Of a stretch of 64,000 nucleotides of DNA, positions 44,174-54,701 are shown piece after piece; the stretch's first letter is position 1, and every line of letters starts with the position of its first letter. The notes beneath the pieces were generated by a model that was not told where the DNA came from, did no database searches, and saw only the letters and a list, made by a program, of their open reading frames with translations. Position numbers and translations under genes: made by a program. Source of the stretch: Buxus sempervirens (lineage: Eukaryota > Streptophyta > Magnoliopsida > Buxales > Buxaceae); assembly GCA_947561395.2 (NCBI GenBank), contig OX387185.1, positions 22,387,866-22,451,865 on the forward strand, in the 5' to 3' direction.

Positions 44174-45056
44174 GTAAGTGGCCGAACCTTTGTCATTCTT
44201 GTAAGCATTAAATCCGAAAATTGGTAATCTGTCTCCATGACCAAACTATCATGTTTGCATGATTCTTATTATGATCTTGATCATCTGTCCCTGTTTGAAC
44301 GAAGTCCTCCAATTTTCGTTTGCGCTCCATGCTCATATCAACTTGACCAATTTTTGGAATGCCTTGAATGCTAATGAAACTCTGATTTTTGCATATGTAG
44401 CTTGCAATTTTCTGATTTCTGTTTCCATGGTGCCTTATGACTGCATGGATGCTTGGTTTTTGCATGATGCCCTGCCATGGCTTTGTGCTCTGATAATTTG
44501 TAGGGATAGCTCTTAAACTTGTCTGCTTACAGGGCCTTTGATTTGTTTTGTCAACCTCATGATCCTGGAGCAACCTAATATATGTTGAAACATTTTGCCC
44601 TGGAATAGGCAAATACTGAGCAGCCCATATCATGCCTTGATTGTCCTTTGGTTGACACCCTGAAATACAATAAATTTAGGGATTTTAGACACTTTGCCAA
44701 CACATCAATATTTTACAATTAATAAACAACTTAGGAATTTTGAAGCTTCTTTCAGCATATATGTATACTTTCACTTTTTTGACATACAAGAAAGATACAT
44801 AGGAATTTTATTTCCTGTATATCATTCTTATAGCCGAACTAATAATAAAAGACTAATAGAGATTTCTGAAAGAAATCAAATCTTGACTCGGCCGGACACT
44901 TGTCGAAGTGTTTGTTCCGATTTCCATTTTTCTGTAAACCAAACAAGTTTGATTAAACCAAAGAAAAGCAAGATTAACAAAAACATGCAAGCAAGTATAA
45001 TGACTTCAAATAATAAAAACAAGACATAATGAATTTTCCCTGCCATTGGCCTGTAG
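44174..45056 (+). other. Putative leader intron before the PMD-like ORF
   Basis: GTAAGTGG at the left and TTGGCCTGTAG at the right, immediately followed by ATGGCCCG. The borders are canonical and the exon joins straight onto a start codon. The interior has no supported gene; the minus-strand frame at 44,208-44,633 looks fortuitous. Confidence 0.5.
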
Positions 45057-45171
45057 ATGGCCCGTACACGTCGCGCTTCCCGGGGTCCCGCGGATGAGCC
45101 TTCAACTTCGAGGGTTCGGAGGGATCCGGCCGATGTGGCTTCTTCCTCTAGGGCCGAGACGGACCCTGATC

Positions 45172-48076
45172 TGTAAAACCCCGAATTTTCACCTAATAAA
45201 TAAATAAATAATAAATAAAAGAAAATATGAGTTAAGTCCTAGTTAAAATAAAAAGTGAAGATTTAGAGGATAATTAATTCAAATAAGTTCTAAGTTGAAA
45301 ATAAAGAAAGAATTTTAATGAAATTAGCCTAAAAGAATAAAAAGGGTATTTTGGTAATTTCCAGAAAAGGGTAATTAGTAAATAGATCATCAAATAATAA
45401 TTAGAATTAGAAAATAGAAGAAAACAAATTATTTTGACAAGTTAGAAATTAAAAGAAATTAATAAAAGCCTAAAAGTGGGAAAAAGGGTAATTAGGAGAT
45501 TTCACGTCTTAATTTGGAGAAAATAAGGTTTTAAGTGATAGAAATGTTTAATTAAATATTTTGCACTAAAATAGGGTATTTTCATGAGTTTAGATAATAA
45601 GAAACTTAATTAGTATTGTTTAAGTAGAAAATAGAAGGTGGAGAAAAAGTAGGAATTAAATTAGAAGGATTAGACTTTAACTAGACCATGGTTGGGTTAG
45701 CCCAAATTAAATTAGCCAATTAGGGTTGGTTTAGGATTTCTAAAGCCTTGTATAAATAGGAGACTAAGGTTAGACAAGAGGGAATTTTCGTGGGTTTCTT
45801 ATGGAGAGAAAAGAGGGAGAGAAAGGAAGGAGGTTTCTAATGGAGGTGTCTGTCCAGCCACCATCAAAACGCGATCGGGGAAAATCCGTACGGTGGATCG
45901 CCTTCAAATTTTGAGGTTTTGTTCTTAACTGATGGAACTACAATGTGAACGGTAGAAATTTGAATTGGAGAAGTCTAGCTTGGTGCGGTTGGGAGCAAAA
46001 TTCTGGTCCAGAATTAGAAGGTGCAATGGAAGAAGGATTTAGCGTATAAGGCAAGTAGTAACCCTTGGAAAACGTGAGGAATTGCATGATTTTTATTTCT
46101 GTGATTTCATATGGTTAGCATGGATTAGACGGAACTGTATTTACATGGAATCAAGTTGCTTATATTTTCATGATTTGTATTCTTGATGGATTTATCAAAT
46201 TAATGAAGAAAGTTTAGTTGGATTATGTAAATAAGGGTAGGAGGGTATTTAATTCATAAAAAATTACTCTAGAAGGCTCTAGGTAAGTTTCAGAAAGTTT
46301 GTAGATTAATTTAGACCAAGAAAACATAAAGCAAAAGCATAAGAATCCGAAATTGGAAAATCTGGAAAATTCTGTTAAAAATTGCACGAGCGCCTAGGAT
46401 CGCCTAGGATTGCTCAGCCCTGTAGAGGTAGGCGCTCTAAGTAAAATTTGTAGATTTTGGGGATTTTGTAATTCGAATAAATACCCAATAATTCTTATGA
46501 TTAGTTAAGCATGTTAGCATCTTTATAAGGACCTAATTAAGCTATAAAAATTATAAAATTAATTGGGAAAGATTAAGCAATAAATAGAAGGTTATAATGA
46601 AAGGATTGTTTATAAAAGAGTCAAAGGGTATGGATATTGCTAGAAATAATACTACTTAAATTTATAGCTTATAAACATCTTTTAAACTTCATTCTAGGTC
46701 TGTAGAACATGCTGGAAAAATAAAATACAGAAAATTCAAATAGAAACTAGCTTAGGTGCTAAGGTAGGAAATTGGATTCTAATAAAGGGATTAAGAAGGA
46801 AAAGTTCAAGCATGATTTGATTTACTTTTATTTGAGCTTTATATAGGAATATTGGCTACTGGAAGTGCCTAAACTCAGATTTTATCGGATTTATGATACT
46901 TGAGTTTTATTTTGAATATAATTGGAAGAATTGCATATGTTATTCTGAAAATGCCTATAATTGGATTTGTTATGATTGAATCATGGATTTCACATGGAAT
47001 GGAATACTTTGGTATGGATTGGTATGTGGTATGATATTGTTCTCTTTAATTTTACGGTTGGGTGATACGGCTTCTGTGGTAGAGTTGATACTATCTTTTA
47101 CGGCAGAGATGGGTAATCCTCTGTGTAGAGATGTGTAATCCTTTACGGGTAAAAGTGTGTATGCCTCCTACATTAGCGTGTCCTCCCGTATGTGGTTTTA
47201 TCGTGGTTTGTGTCAGTGGGCTTAGCTGTATATGGATCCATAGTTTTGGTTGGTTAGCTAAGTGGTATTTAGTTTGGATTGATTTACTCCTATATGCGAG
47301 CGTGCTTCCCTTTGCAAGTTAGTTTGCTCTGGGAGGGTCCTATGTCTGGAGGGACACCCCGGTGAGCCGCTGGTGATTCCCTGTACATGTGGATAAGCGA
47401 CCACACTCCATGTATTGATTCTGGTGCTGCATGCTGGTGGTACGTCCAACTCTGCGGGGTTCGTGCATAATAAGTCGGTGACTACGGCTCTTGCCTAAGC
47501 TGCGTTGCATGGGGCTTGAGTATCATTAAGTAACATTGCCCCTAAGCCGCACGGTGGAACAGCATTTAGTCGAGTGTCATCTCAAATACTTATCATCTTT
47601 GTGAGTCCTGCAATGGCACGTGTTTTGTCGCTTTTGTCGATTTTACCTCGTTAACATCAAGAGACTGGTATTTATACATGATCATATGTTTCATCGCCTT
47701 ATTTGTAATTGCTATGGATAACTTGGATTTCTCGTCTTATCGTTGATTAATCGAATACCTCATGACTATTTGCTTATACTGGACTGTTTCAAATTGCATG
47801 CACCTGCTACTTGTTGAGATGTAAATCTCACTCCGTTTTCCCCTATTTTTCAGGTTGCTTGGAGAGATCGCGAAGATGGGGTTTTAATTTGATGGGTAGA
47901 AATATAATTGGTATTAATGCCACATGTTGATTAGATAAACTTTATTGTAAACAGAATTGATATTATTGAATAAAGAATTGTTGTTATTGGCCACCATAAC
48001 TCTGATGTAATTAATTTGTAAATTTTAAAATTATTGTGAATCTTGGTTTGTATCTGACCCTAGCTTCGTGGTAACA
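45172..48076 (+). mobile_element. Solo LTR unit l inside the PMD-like ORF
   Basis: Starts TGTAAAACCCCGAATTTTC; ends about GTGGTAACA. It is 2,905 bp. TATA box TATAAATAGG at 45751, GC-type donor-like AAGGCAAGTAGTAAC near 46,050, GAGCGCCTAGGATCGCC words at 46,385-46,440, the GAGATGTAAATCTCACTCCG block and a TATTTTTCAG acceptor near 47,853. The segment 47,320-47,460 matches unit a in reverse complement. The right end is decayed and no clean target duplication is visible. Confidence 0.75.
45751..45758 (+). promoter_or_regulatory. TATA box of unit l
   Basis: TATAAATAGGAG is followed by a leader with AGAGGGAGAGAAAGGAAGG, in the same layout as unit j. Confidence 0.55.
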
Positions 48077-50772
48077 CCTCGAGACACCTCTCTCCTTCAT
48101 GATTTGAGGACGCACCCTTCGACGGGCATCAGGGTAGACATTCCTCTTGCTTATCCATCTTCCCATTTCTGCGGGAGCTGGGCCCTTTTCGCCGATGTGG
48201 TAGCTGCCTGTTCGACTCCTCTGTGCCGAGAGATGGGCTGTTTTGGATTTGGCCCCTTCATCACCATCGTCGGTGTTCGTCAGGATCGGCCCTTGATCGC
48301 GGCCATGATGGAGCGATTTTTCCCAGAGACCCTGAGCTTTCATCTGCCTGACGTGGAGATTGGTATTCGCCCTTCTGACTTTGCTCTCATTACTGGGATT
48401 AGGATGACTGGAGATGTCATCACCGAGATGGATAGGCCAGCCGATTCGGAGATCGCCGAGCTCTTGGGATATGATGAGATGCCCGTAGAGGCATGGGACA
48501 GGAGTAGGATCACACGCATTTTTGGACCTGGTTGAGGATGACCTTCCTGGAGAGGGGATACAGTACCCTGGCCACGGAGCATCCTAGTTTCCCAGTGGCC
48601 TTTAGGTTTCTTTTTCTTTTGATGATGGGGTCGTGTTTCTGCCTAAAGGACACTACCTCAGTCAGCCCCCATTTTCTGAGCCTTCTCCGGGATCTGCCTT
48701 GAGCGAGAGATTATGTCTCGGGCTAGCTTGTCTATGGCACCCTGCTAGCGGGCCTACGACGAGTGGTTTCTGGCCTGTCCTCTCCCAGAGGGGCTGGAGT
48801 GGGTTGCAGGTTTTTCTGGCCCTTTTTGCAGGTATGAATTCTTTTCTTTTCTCTTTTTCTTTCTTTCTTTTCTCTCACTTTCTTTTCTTTTCTTTTCTTT
48901 TTCCTTTCTTTTTGCTTATCTCTTTTTCTTTCTTTTTTCTCTCTCTTTTTTTTTCAGTTCTTTGCTCGAGTCTATGTGGCCCATTTTTGCCCGACCTCCA
49001 TATTGCCTGAGGGGACATTCCCCGTGGCCCGCCGATGGAGTCAGATTAAGCGCGACTCAGAGAAGAGTCGCCCTAGGTCGGCCAGGGCTCACCTGGATAG
49101 GACTTTCAGGAGAGAGGTAAGCACTTTCCTCTTTTCTCTCTCTCTTTTCCTTTTCTTCTTTTTGCCAGAATCTGACATTCACCTTTGTTTATCTTCAGCT
49201 ATCTGTCCCTCGTCTAGACGGCTTACATGATGAGCTGGCTTTTCAGCCCTTTGTGGATGAGGCGTTCGCTCTAGATCAGCGGCGCCAGAGGTACCCTTTT
49301 TTCATTGGGCATCTGGGTAGCATATGGTACCTTGGCGAGCGCTTCTTCTTCCAGCATACTGGCGAGCTCCGGATCCCAGTGGCTCCTCCAGCTACAGCAC
49401 CCTTCACCCCTCCTGGTCCATTCGACCTTGCTCACTTCGGCGATTGGGAGGCAGGAGATGCCCTTTTAGTCGAGGGTGACTATGATACCTAGTTCGGGCA
49501 GGTCTCAGTGGGTTGTCTTATGCAGCCCATGCCCGTTCGAGGTGGAGTTACTGAGATTGGAGGGGTGGTGATCCGCTTGTACGACACCACGGTATAAATC
49601 TCCTTTCCTTGTGCAATCCTTTAGTCTTCTTCCCTTGTTTGAAGTTTATTGATATCCTTTTTCTTATCTCGTCTTAGGAGGCACAGCTAGGGGAGGTCCG
49701 AGCTAGATATGCGGATCTGGAGCGTCAGTTGGCTGAGAGGGACGCTGCCATAGCTGAGAGCGACGTCATCATCACTGGGCAGGCCTCTCTTATTGCGGAT
49801 TTACGGGCCCAGTTGGCCAGTGCTCAGGGCCAGGCGGGGCCTTCACGAGTTCAGGTCATTCTTCTATCCCTTTCAATTTCTGTATTTTGTCTTTTATGTT
49901 CTCTGCCTCTGATCAACCTGTCTTTGTCTTCCAGGAGGACGTGGCAGCTTCACCATCCAGCTTCCGCACCTTATCCCTTTCCTTAGGAGCTGCAGAGATC
50001 CCAGAGAGAGAGAGGCTGAGGTGGCGGCTGAGGCTACTTCTGCTGCTGCAGTTCCAGAGTCTATTGAGCTACCAGAGGTTGCATCCGTGCCTGAGACTGC
50101 TCCCGAGCCTGAGACTGCACCAAGGGAGGATCTTGCGATTATCACGGAGCCAGCGGGGGGTGACTTGGAGATTCTTGCGGTTTCTGAGGCAGTAGAGCTC
50201 GTGAGAGAGGAGGGTGTGCCAGATGTAGCCGAGCCCGAGGTGGCAGAGGTGTGTGATGCGGCGGATCCCATAGACATAGATTCATTTCCTCTTGTCGAGG
50301 GTTCCCGGATTCTGGAGCTGGTCCCTTTGGCAATGGATACGTCTGTCTCCTGCTTCATGGACCTCTCCTGGGATGATCCAGTTCCAGTTCCAGCCTCTTC
50401 AGTTGAGCCAGTGCCCTCTGTAGACCCAGTGCCTCCTGCTGGTCCTTCTACCCTTGATGAGCCGTCTTCTCCTGCTAGCCAACGCTTCTCAGATCATTTC
50501 TTTATCCGACAGCGACGGCAAGGCGGAGGTGGTAGGGATTGACCTGTAGATAGGTTTAGATTAGGATTTATCTGATGCTTGTGTATAAATATGATGTATT
50601 TATTTGCATTTGTATGGAAAAGAGACAGATATTCATTTTTTTTTTGCTTCTTTTCTCTTGTCTTTTGTTCTTTTGCTTTATGTTTATCATGCTGCAACTG
50701 TTATACAGGTAACAGGTAATTTTTGGGAACATGACTTATTAAAAGAAAGAAGAAAAACTGTTTTTGTGCAAA

Positions 50773-50912
50773 AACCGTATATACAGGGCGGTTATGCGAG
50801 AACCGTGCTTGTTCCGCGGTTTTTAAACTTTGCGGGAATGCAACCGCACATTGAGTGCAGTTCAGGCACAACCGTTCTGAGTATGCGGTTTTTGCCCTTA
50901 TGTTATTTTAAA
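50773..50912 (+). promoter_or_regulatory. Probable promoter of the DUF7745-like antisense ORF
   Basis: Four 21-bp palindromes (50773-50793, 50801-50821, 50842-50862, 50870-50890; arms AACCGY/GCGGTT-like) are followed by a TATA-like TTATTTTAAAG at about 50,901-50,911, a GACGTCAC bZIP-type core at about 50,931, and a short pyrimidine-rich leader before ATG 51021. The order is the same as at the PMD-like ORF. The TATA assignment is weak. Confidence 0.5.
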
Positions 50913-51020
50913 GCCGCGAATCGCTGGCAGGACGTCACTTTTACGTATTGCTTAGGTCAGAAACCCCCTTTTCGGCGATTTTCTCTCTCCTAGCTGCCTT
51001 TAACCCACTTCTGCCCATTA

Positions 51021-52671
51021 ATGGCCTCTGATTCAGCTTCTGCGCCCTCTTCATCTTCTGTACCTGAAACATCAGCACCTAGGCCAAATATTAGGTCCAA
51101 ACCTCCTAATTTAACCAAGTATGCCATTGTAGATGCCTATTATGAGAGATGGGTTGGTTCAATGACCCCACAAGATGAAATAGATTGGGATTCCACCAAT
51201 CTAGCCATGTTCTCTCAATCCCAAAGGTTCCCCTGAAATGGGAAATCATAGAGGCACTAATTGGGCACTGGGAACCCCAACTGAATCTTTTTAGATTTGG
51301 GGAGAAGGAGATGACCCCTACAGTCGAGGAGATTGAAACCATCCTCAACCTTAGGTTCTCCAAGAAAGTAGTTAACCCACCTCTCAAACCAAGCTTCAAA
51401 AAGGAAGCCTCCACCTTTTTAGGAATTAGCAAGAAAGAGCTAGGGGAAGCTGACGCCCTATTGACCCTATCAAAGTCATTTTTAACTGAAAAGCTGTCGA
51501 ACAGCTCGAACCAGTCGGCTCGGTTCAATGCTTTGACCTTGATAGTGGTCAATCAGCTTTTATTCCCTCGAGAGGACAGTGAGGTTGATTTATCCCTCAT
51601 TTCAGTCATCTGCCAAGTTAGGGAGCGCGAAAGGCTTGCCCCTATGATCCTGGCTGAAATATACCAGGCCTTGACTGACTGCTATCATCGGAAGAAGAAA
51701 AGCTTCTTGGCCTGCGCCCCCATCCTTCAGGTAAAATCTGAACTCTTTCTTGAATTACAGTTTTTATTGAAAAATTGAGATTTTCTAAGTTAGAAATGCT
51801 TCCCTTTTCTTTGCAACTCTGGCTACTTGACCACCTGAGTCAAGTTGAAGAGATAACCCGCCGCTTCTTCCCCCGATTAAACATTCCTGTTTTGATGAGC
51901 AACAGGGGGTGTCCCAACATCCACGGTGGCAAACAGGGATGGTTCACTTTCTTGGGGACGCTTCAGGATGACCAGGTGAGATGGCCTGGTGCTTATCAAC
52001 CTTCCACTGAGACAGTGATCAGCTTCTCCGATCAGAATTTTGCTGTGCTTATAGGCTTGAGGTCCACCTTGCTCTATTTGCCTTTGAGAGTCATTCGGCA
52101 GTTCGGAGAGAAGTCTAAGGGGATTTTGGTACCTCAGGGGTACGAAGAGTTCATTGGTCCTCTCACACCAGCCACCATGGGGTTCTGCTATCGCTTGTTG
52201 AAGGACTGGTCGCAGGCTTGCTTCTTGAGAGGTCCTGTCTTTTCCAAGTTGTATGAGAAGGACTACCTCTTTTGGATCAAGGAGCAGGTGCAGAGCTGTG
52301 CTTCTATCCTACTGGACTCTCCTGCTGTTCCATGTCCTACCTATGAGGACCTCTTGGAGACTGAGCGGGCTTCTCATAGACGGCTTCAGCATATATGGGT
52401 GGAGGAGGCCCGAGCCCTGAGATTGGAGAAGGAAGACCTGGAGAGACGGCTATCAGAGCAGATACAGGCCCGTCGCTTCGAGGTTAGAGCCGCATGGCGT
52501 AGGCATGATGAGACCATGGCCAGGCTCAGAGATATGAGGACCAGACAGACCCTCTCAAACGACGTCATCTCATTCCTCAGTGACCCAGATGCAGAGGGGG
52601 CTGAAAGGCTTGTTGCGGTTCAGGCGGCTCGGATCAGAGAGCTTGAGGAAAGGCTAGGGGATAGAGATTAG
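51021..52671 (+). pseudogene. DUF7745-like antisense ORF
   Basis: Starts MASDSASAPSSSSVPETSA at 51021. After a frameshift near 51,220-51,236 it continues with EIIEALIGHWEPQLNLFRFG, EMTPTVEEIETIL, PREDSEVDLSLI and CAPILQ. An intron of about 61 bp (GTAAAATC at 51,730 to CTAAG at about 51,790) leads to LQLWLLDHLSQVEEITRRFF, NIHGGKQGWFTFLG and a long charged C-terminal segment (EKEDLERRLSEQIQARRFEV) likely to form a coiled coil, with stop at 52669-52671. The SRxFRFG-TPTxEE pattern resembles the plant DUF7745 family, which is common near Tat elements; biochemical function is unknown. It reads opposite to integrase and may be intact apart from the one frameshift. Confidence 0.65.
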
Positions 52672-53651
52672 CCCCATTATTGTATTTCTGCCTTTTTTTA
52701 CACTTTTGTACAAAGAGAAACTCCACTAGTGGAAAGATAAAGAATACAAAATAGGTTTTTATACTATTGGCTTCAGAACTCTCATATGCTTGTAAAAACT
52801 GACAGTTTTAATGAAAAGTCACTGGTTTCTCCTCATCGGCTAAAATATAATTTTCTTTTTGTGGGTTTTCGTTTTAAATCAGTCCATAATGCTTTAATCC
52901 CATATGGTTTGATGAATTGAAGTAAGTTGGGCAAAAAGGGTATTTTAACTAATGAGGAAGAAGCCATTCCATCCCCCCTGGAGCCTTTAGACTCATCCCC
53001 AAGTTTCATTCCCACCTCCAGGGGTCATGCCACAGCCTACTGGTTCAGTCCTGAACGGAAAATTTGCTCAACTCAATTCTACTGCCCAAAACCGTGCATT
53101 CAGACCGGTTTGGCCAAAACCGTCTCCAACATGCGGTTGCCTAGCCCTTCGGCCAAAACCATAGTCAAAGGGCGGTTTGGTTCAATCTGTACCCAAAGTG
53201 CAGTTTGTGACCTCTTTTTCTGTTTCTTTCTTTTCTTTTATTATTTTTTTCTTTTGCCTTTTCTTTGCCAATATTGCCCCTAGTGCCTGTTACGGTTTTG
53301 ACTAGGACCGGCTCATTTATTCCGTCATTGCCCATTCAACACCGTGAGTTGAAGGAATACACCTAGATCACCGAGGACTTGACCAATAGGACGAAACGAA
53401 GGCTGGGTTAAGTTTATGAAAGAAAGCTATTATAGGCTCAAAATTTTGACATCTTGAAATAGAACAACTGGGCTTACAGCTATAATGGATGCGACTCCCC
53501 ATTCCCAATATTGGCCTTTTTTCTCTTCTTTGTATTTGGCCTTTCTTTGCTATTTTTCCTTCTTTGTTTTTTCTTTTCTATTAACTTTGCCCCAGTCGCA
53601 ATTGTAAGCCCCAGTTTGGGTTCTTTAAAACACGAATAGGCTCAACTTGGT
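52672..53651. other. Spacer between the antisense ORF and integrase
   Basis: The 3' ends of the DUF7745-like ORF (+) and of integrase (-) converge here. It is pyrimidine-rich at 53,215-53,275 and 53,510-53,585. Four palindromes of the AACCGY word lie at 53,090-53,205. No supported gene is present. Confidence 0.6.
53090..53205. repeat. Four 21-bp palindromes, word AACCGT/GCGGTT
   Basis: Units at 53090-53110, 53118-53138, 53157-53177 and 53185-53205, some arms decayed. They lie downstream of the DUF7745-like ORF and beyond the end of integrase. Confidence 0.8.
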
Positions 53652-54695
53652 TTAAGCTAGGGATGTTAGAATTTTTGAGGGATAAAGAAAAAATGGTCTC
53701 GGATCATTTCTTTGTGATATTCCTTGAAGGGAAATATTGCTTGACCGCAACGGAGTTGATTGGCTTGGAAAATCTGTCCCATCCATTTCTGTCAAGATGA
53801 GAGCGCCTCCTGACAGGACCTTCTTCACTACATAAGGTCCTTCCCAATTTGGCTTAAACTTTCCGCGAGGGTCTTCCAGAAATGGCAATATCTTCTTTAA
53901 AACTAAATTACCCACTTGGAAAGCTCTGGGCTTTACCTTCTTATTGTAGGCTCTGGCCATTCTCTTTTGATACAGTTGACCGTGGCAAAGCGCATTCAAA
54001 CGCTTTTCTTCTATCAAATTGAGTTGCTCATATCTAGACTGAACCCATTCAGCTTCTTCAAGTTCTGTTTCCATAAGCACTCTCAATGAAGGGATTTCTA
54101 CTTCAACAGGTAAGACTGCCTCCGTTCCATAAACCAAGGAATACGGCGTTGCCCTAGTAGAAGTTCGGATTGAGGTTCTGTAAGCATGGAGAGCAAATGG
54201 TAGCATCTCGTGCCAATCTCTATAACTCACTACCATCTTCTGAATTATTTTCTTTATGTTCTTGTTTGCCGCTTCTACTGCTCCATTCATCTTTGGCCTG
54301 TATGGGACTGACTTGTGATGAGTTATCTGAAACTGCTCACACATCTTCTTCATATCTTTGTTCTTAATATTTGAAGCATTGTCTGAAATTATGGCCTTTG
54401 GCAATCCATAGCGACAAATTATGTGGTGCTTCAGAAACTTAAGAACATGGTTCCCTGTAATATTTGCATATGAAGCAGCTTCAACCCATTTCGTGAAATA
54501 ATCGATCGCCACTAGGATGAACCGGTGTCCATTAGACGCTTTTGGAGAAATCATCCCAATAACATCAATACCCCACATAGAGAAAGGCCATGTCGAGGTC
54601 ATGCTGTGCAGCTCATTTGGCGGTGCATGCTTATTATCAGCGTATATTTGGCACAAATGGCACCTCTTAACATTTATGCAACAATCATGCTCCAT
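53652..54695 (-). pseudogene. pol: Tat integrase
   Basis: Open for 347 codons. The start region has the zinc-binding end CHLCQIYADNKH. The catalytic core shows D in WGIDVIGMI, D in IISDNASN and E in NGAVEAANKNIKK, then the family's RTSIRTSTRATPYSLVYGTE and the GPYVVKKVL end. Integrase inserts the cDNA into the host chromosome. It is separated from the RNase H frame by a TGA in place of a conserved Trp codon (about 54,703), so the polyprotein is broken here although this part is intact. Confidence 0.9.
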
Positions 54696-54701
54696 TGTAG
54701 A

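Larger units (their letters stand above)
45057..50542 (+). pseudogene. PMD-like antisense ORF, interrupted by unit l
   Basis: N-terminal exon from ATG at 45057 (MARTRRASRGPADEP) runs to 45171, where unit l is inserted; coding resumes at 48,077. Next comes a domain resembling the aminotransferase-like plant mobile domain: ETLSFHLPDVEIGIRPSDF, ALITGIRMTGDVI, DEMPVEAWDRSR. Introns inferred from GT/AG borders and pyrimidine runs: 48,832-48,957, 49,117-49,198, about 49,591-49,678 and 49,855-49,934. After PFVDEAFALDQRRQRYPFF comes a coiled-coil-like segment (RARYADLERQLAERDAA) and an acidic, Pro/Val-rich tail (PEVASVPETAPEPETA) to TGA at 50540-50542. There is a frameshift near 48,530 and stops near 48,700 and 49,490. 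TE-encoded PMD proteins are known from several plant element groups; the role here is unknown. Confidence 0.65.

Noticed and set aside
44208..44633. Minus-strand 141-codon open frame
   Set aside because: It lies in the putative leader intron of the PMD-like ORF and shows no recognisable domain.
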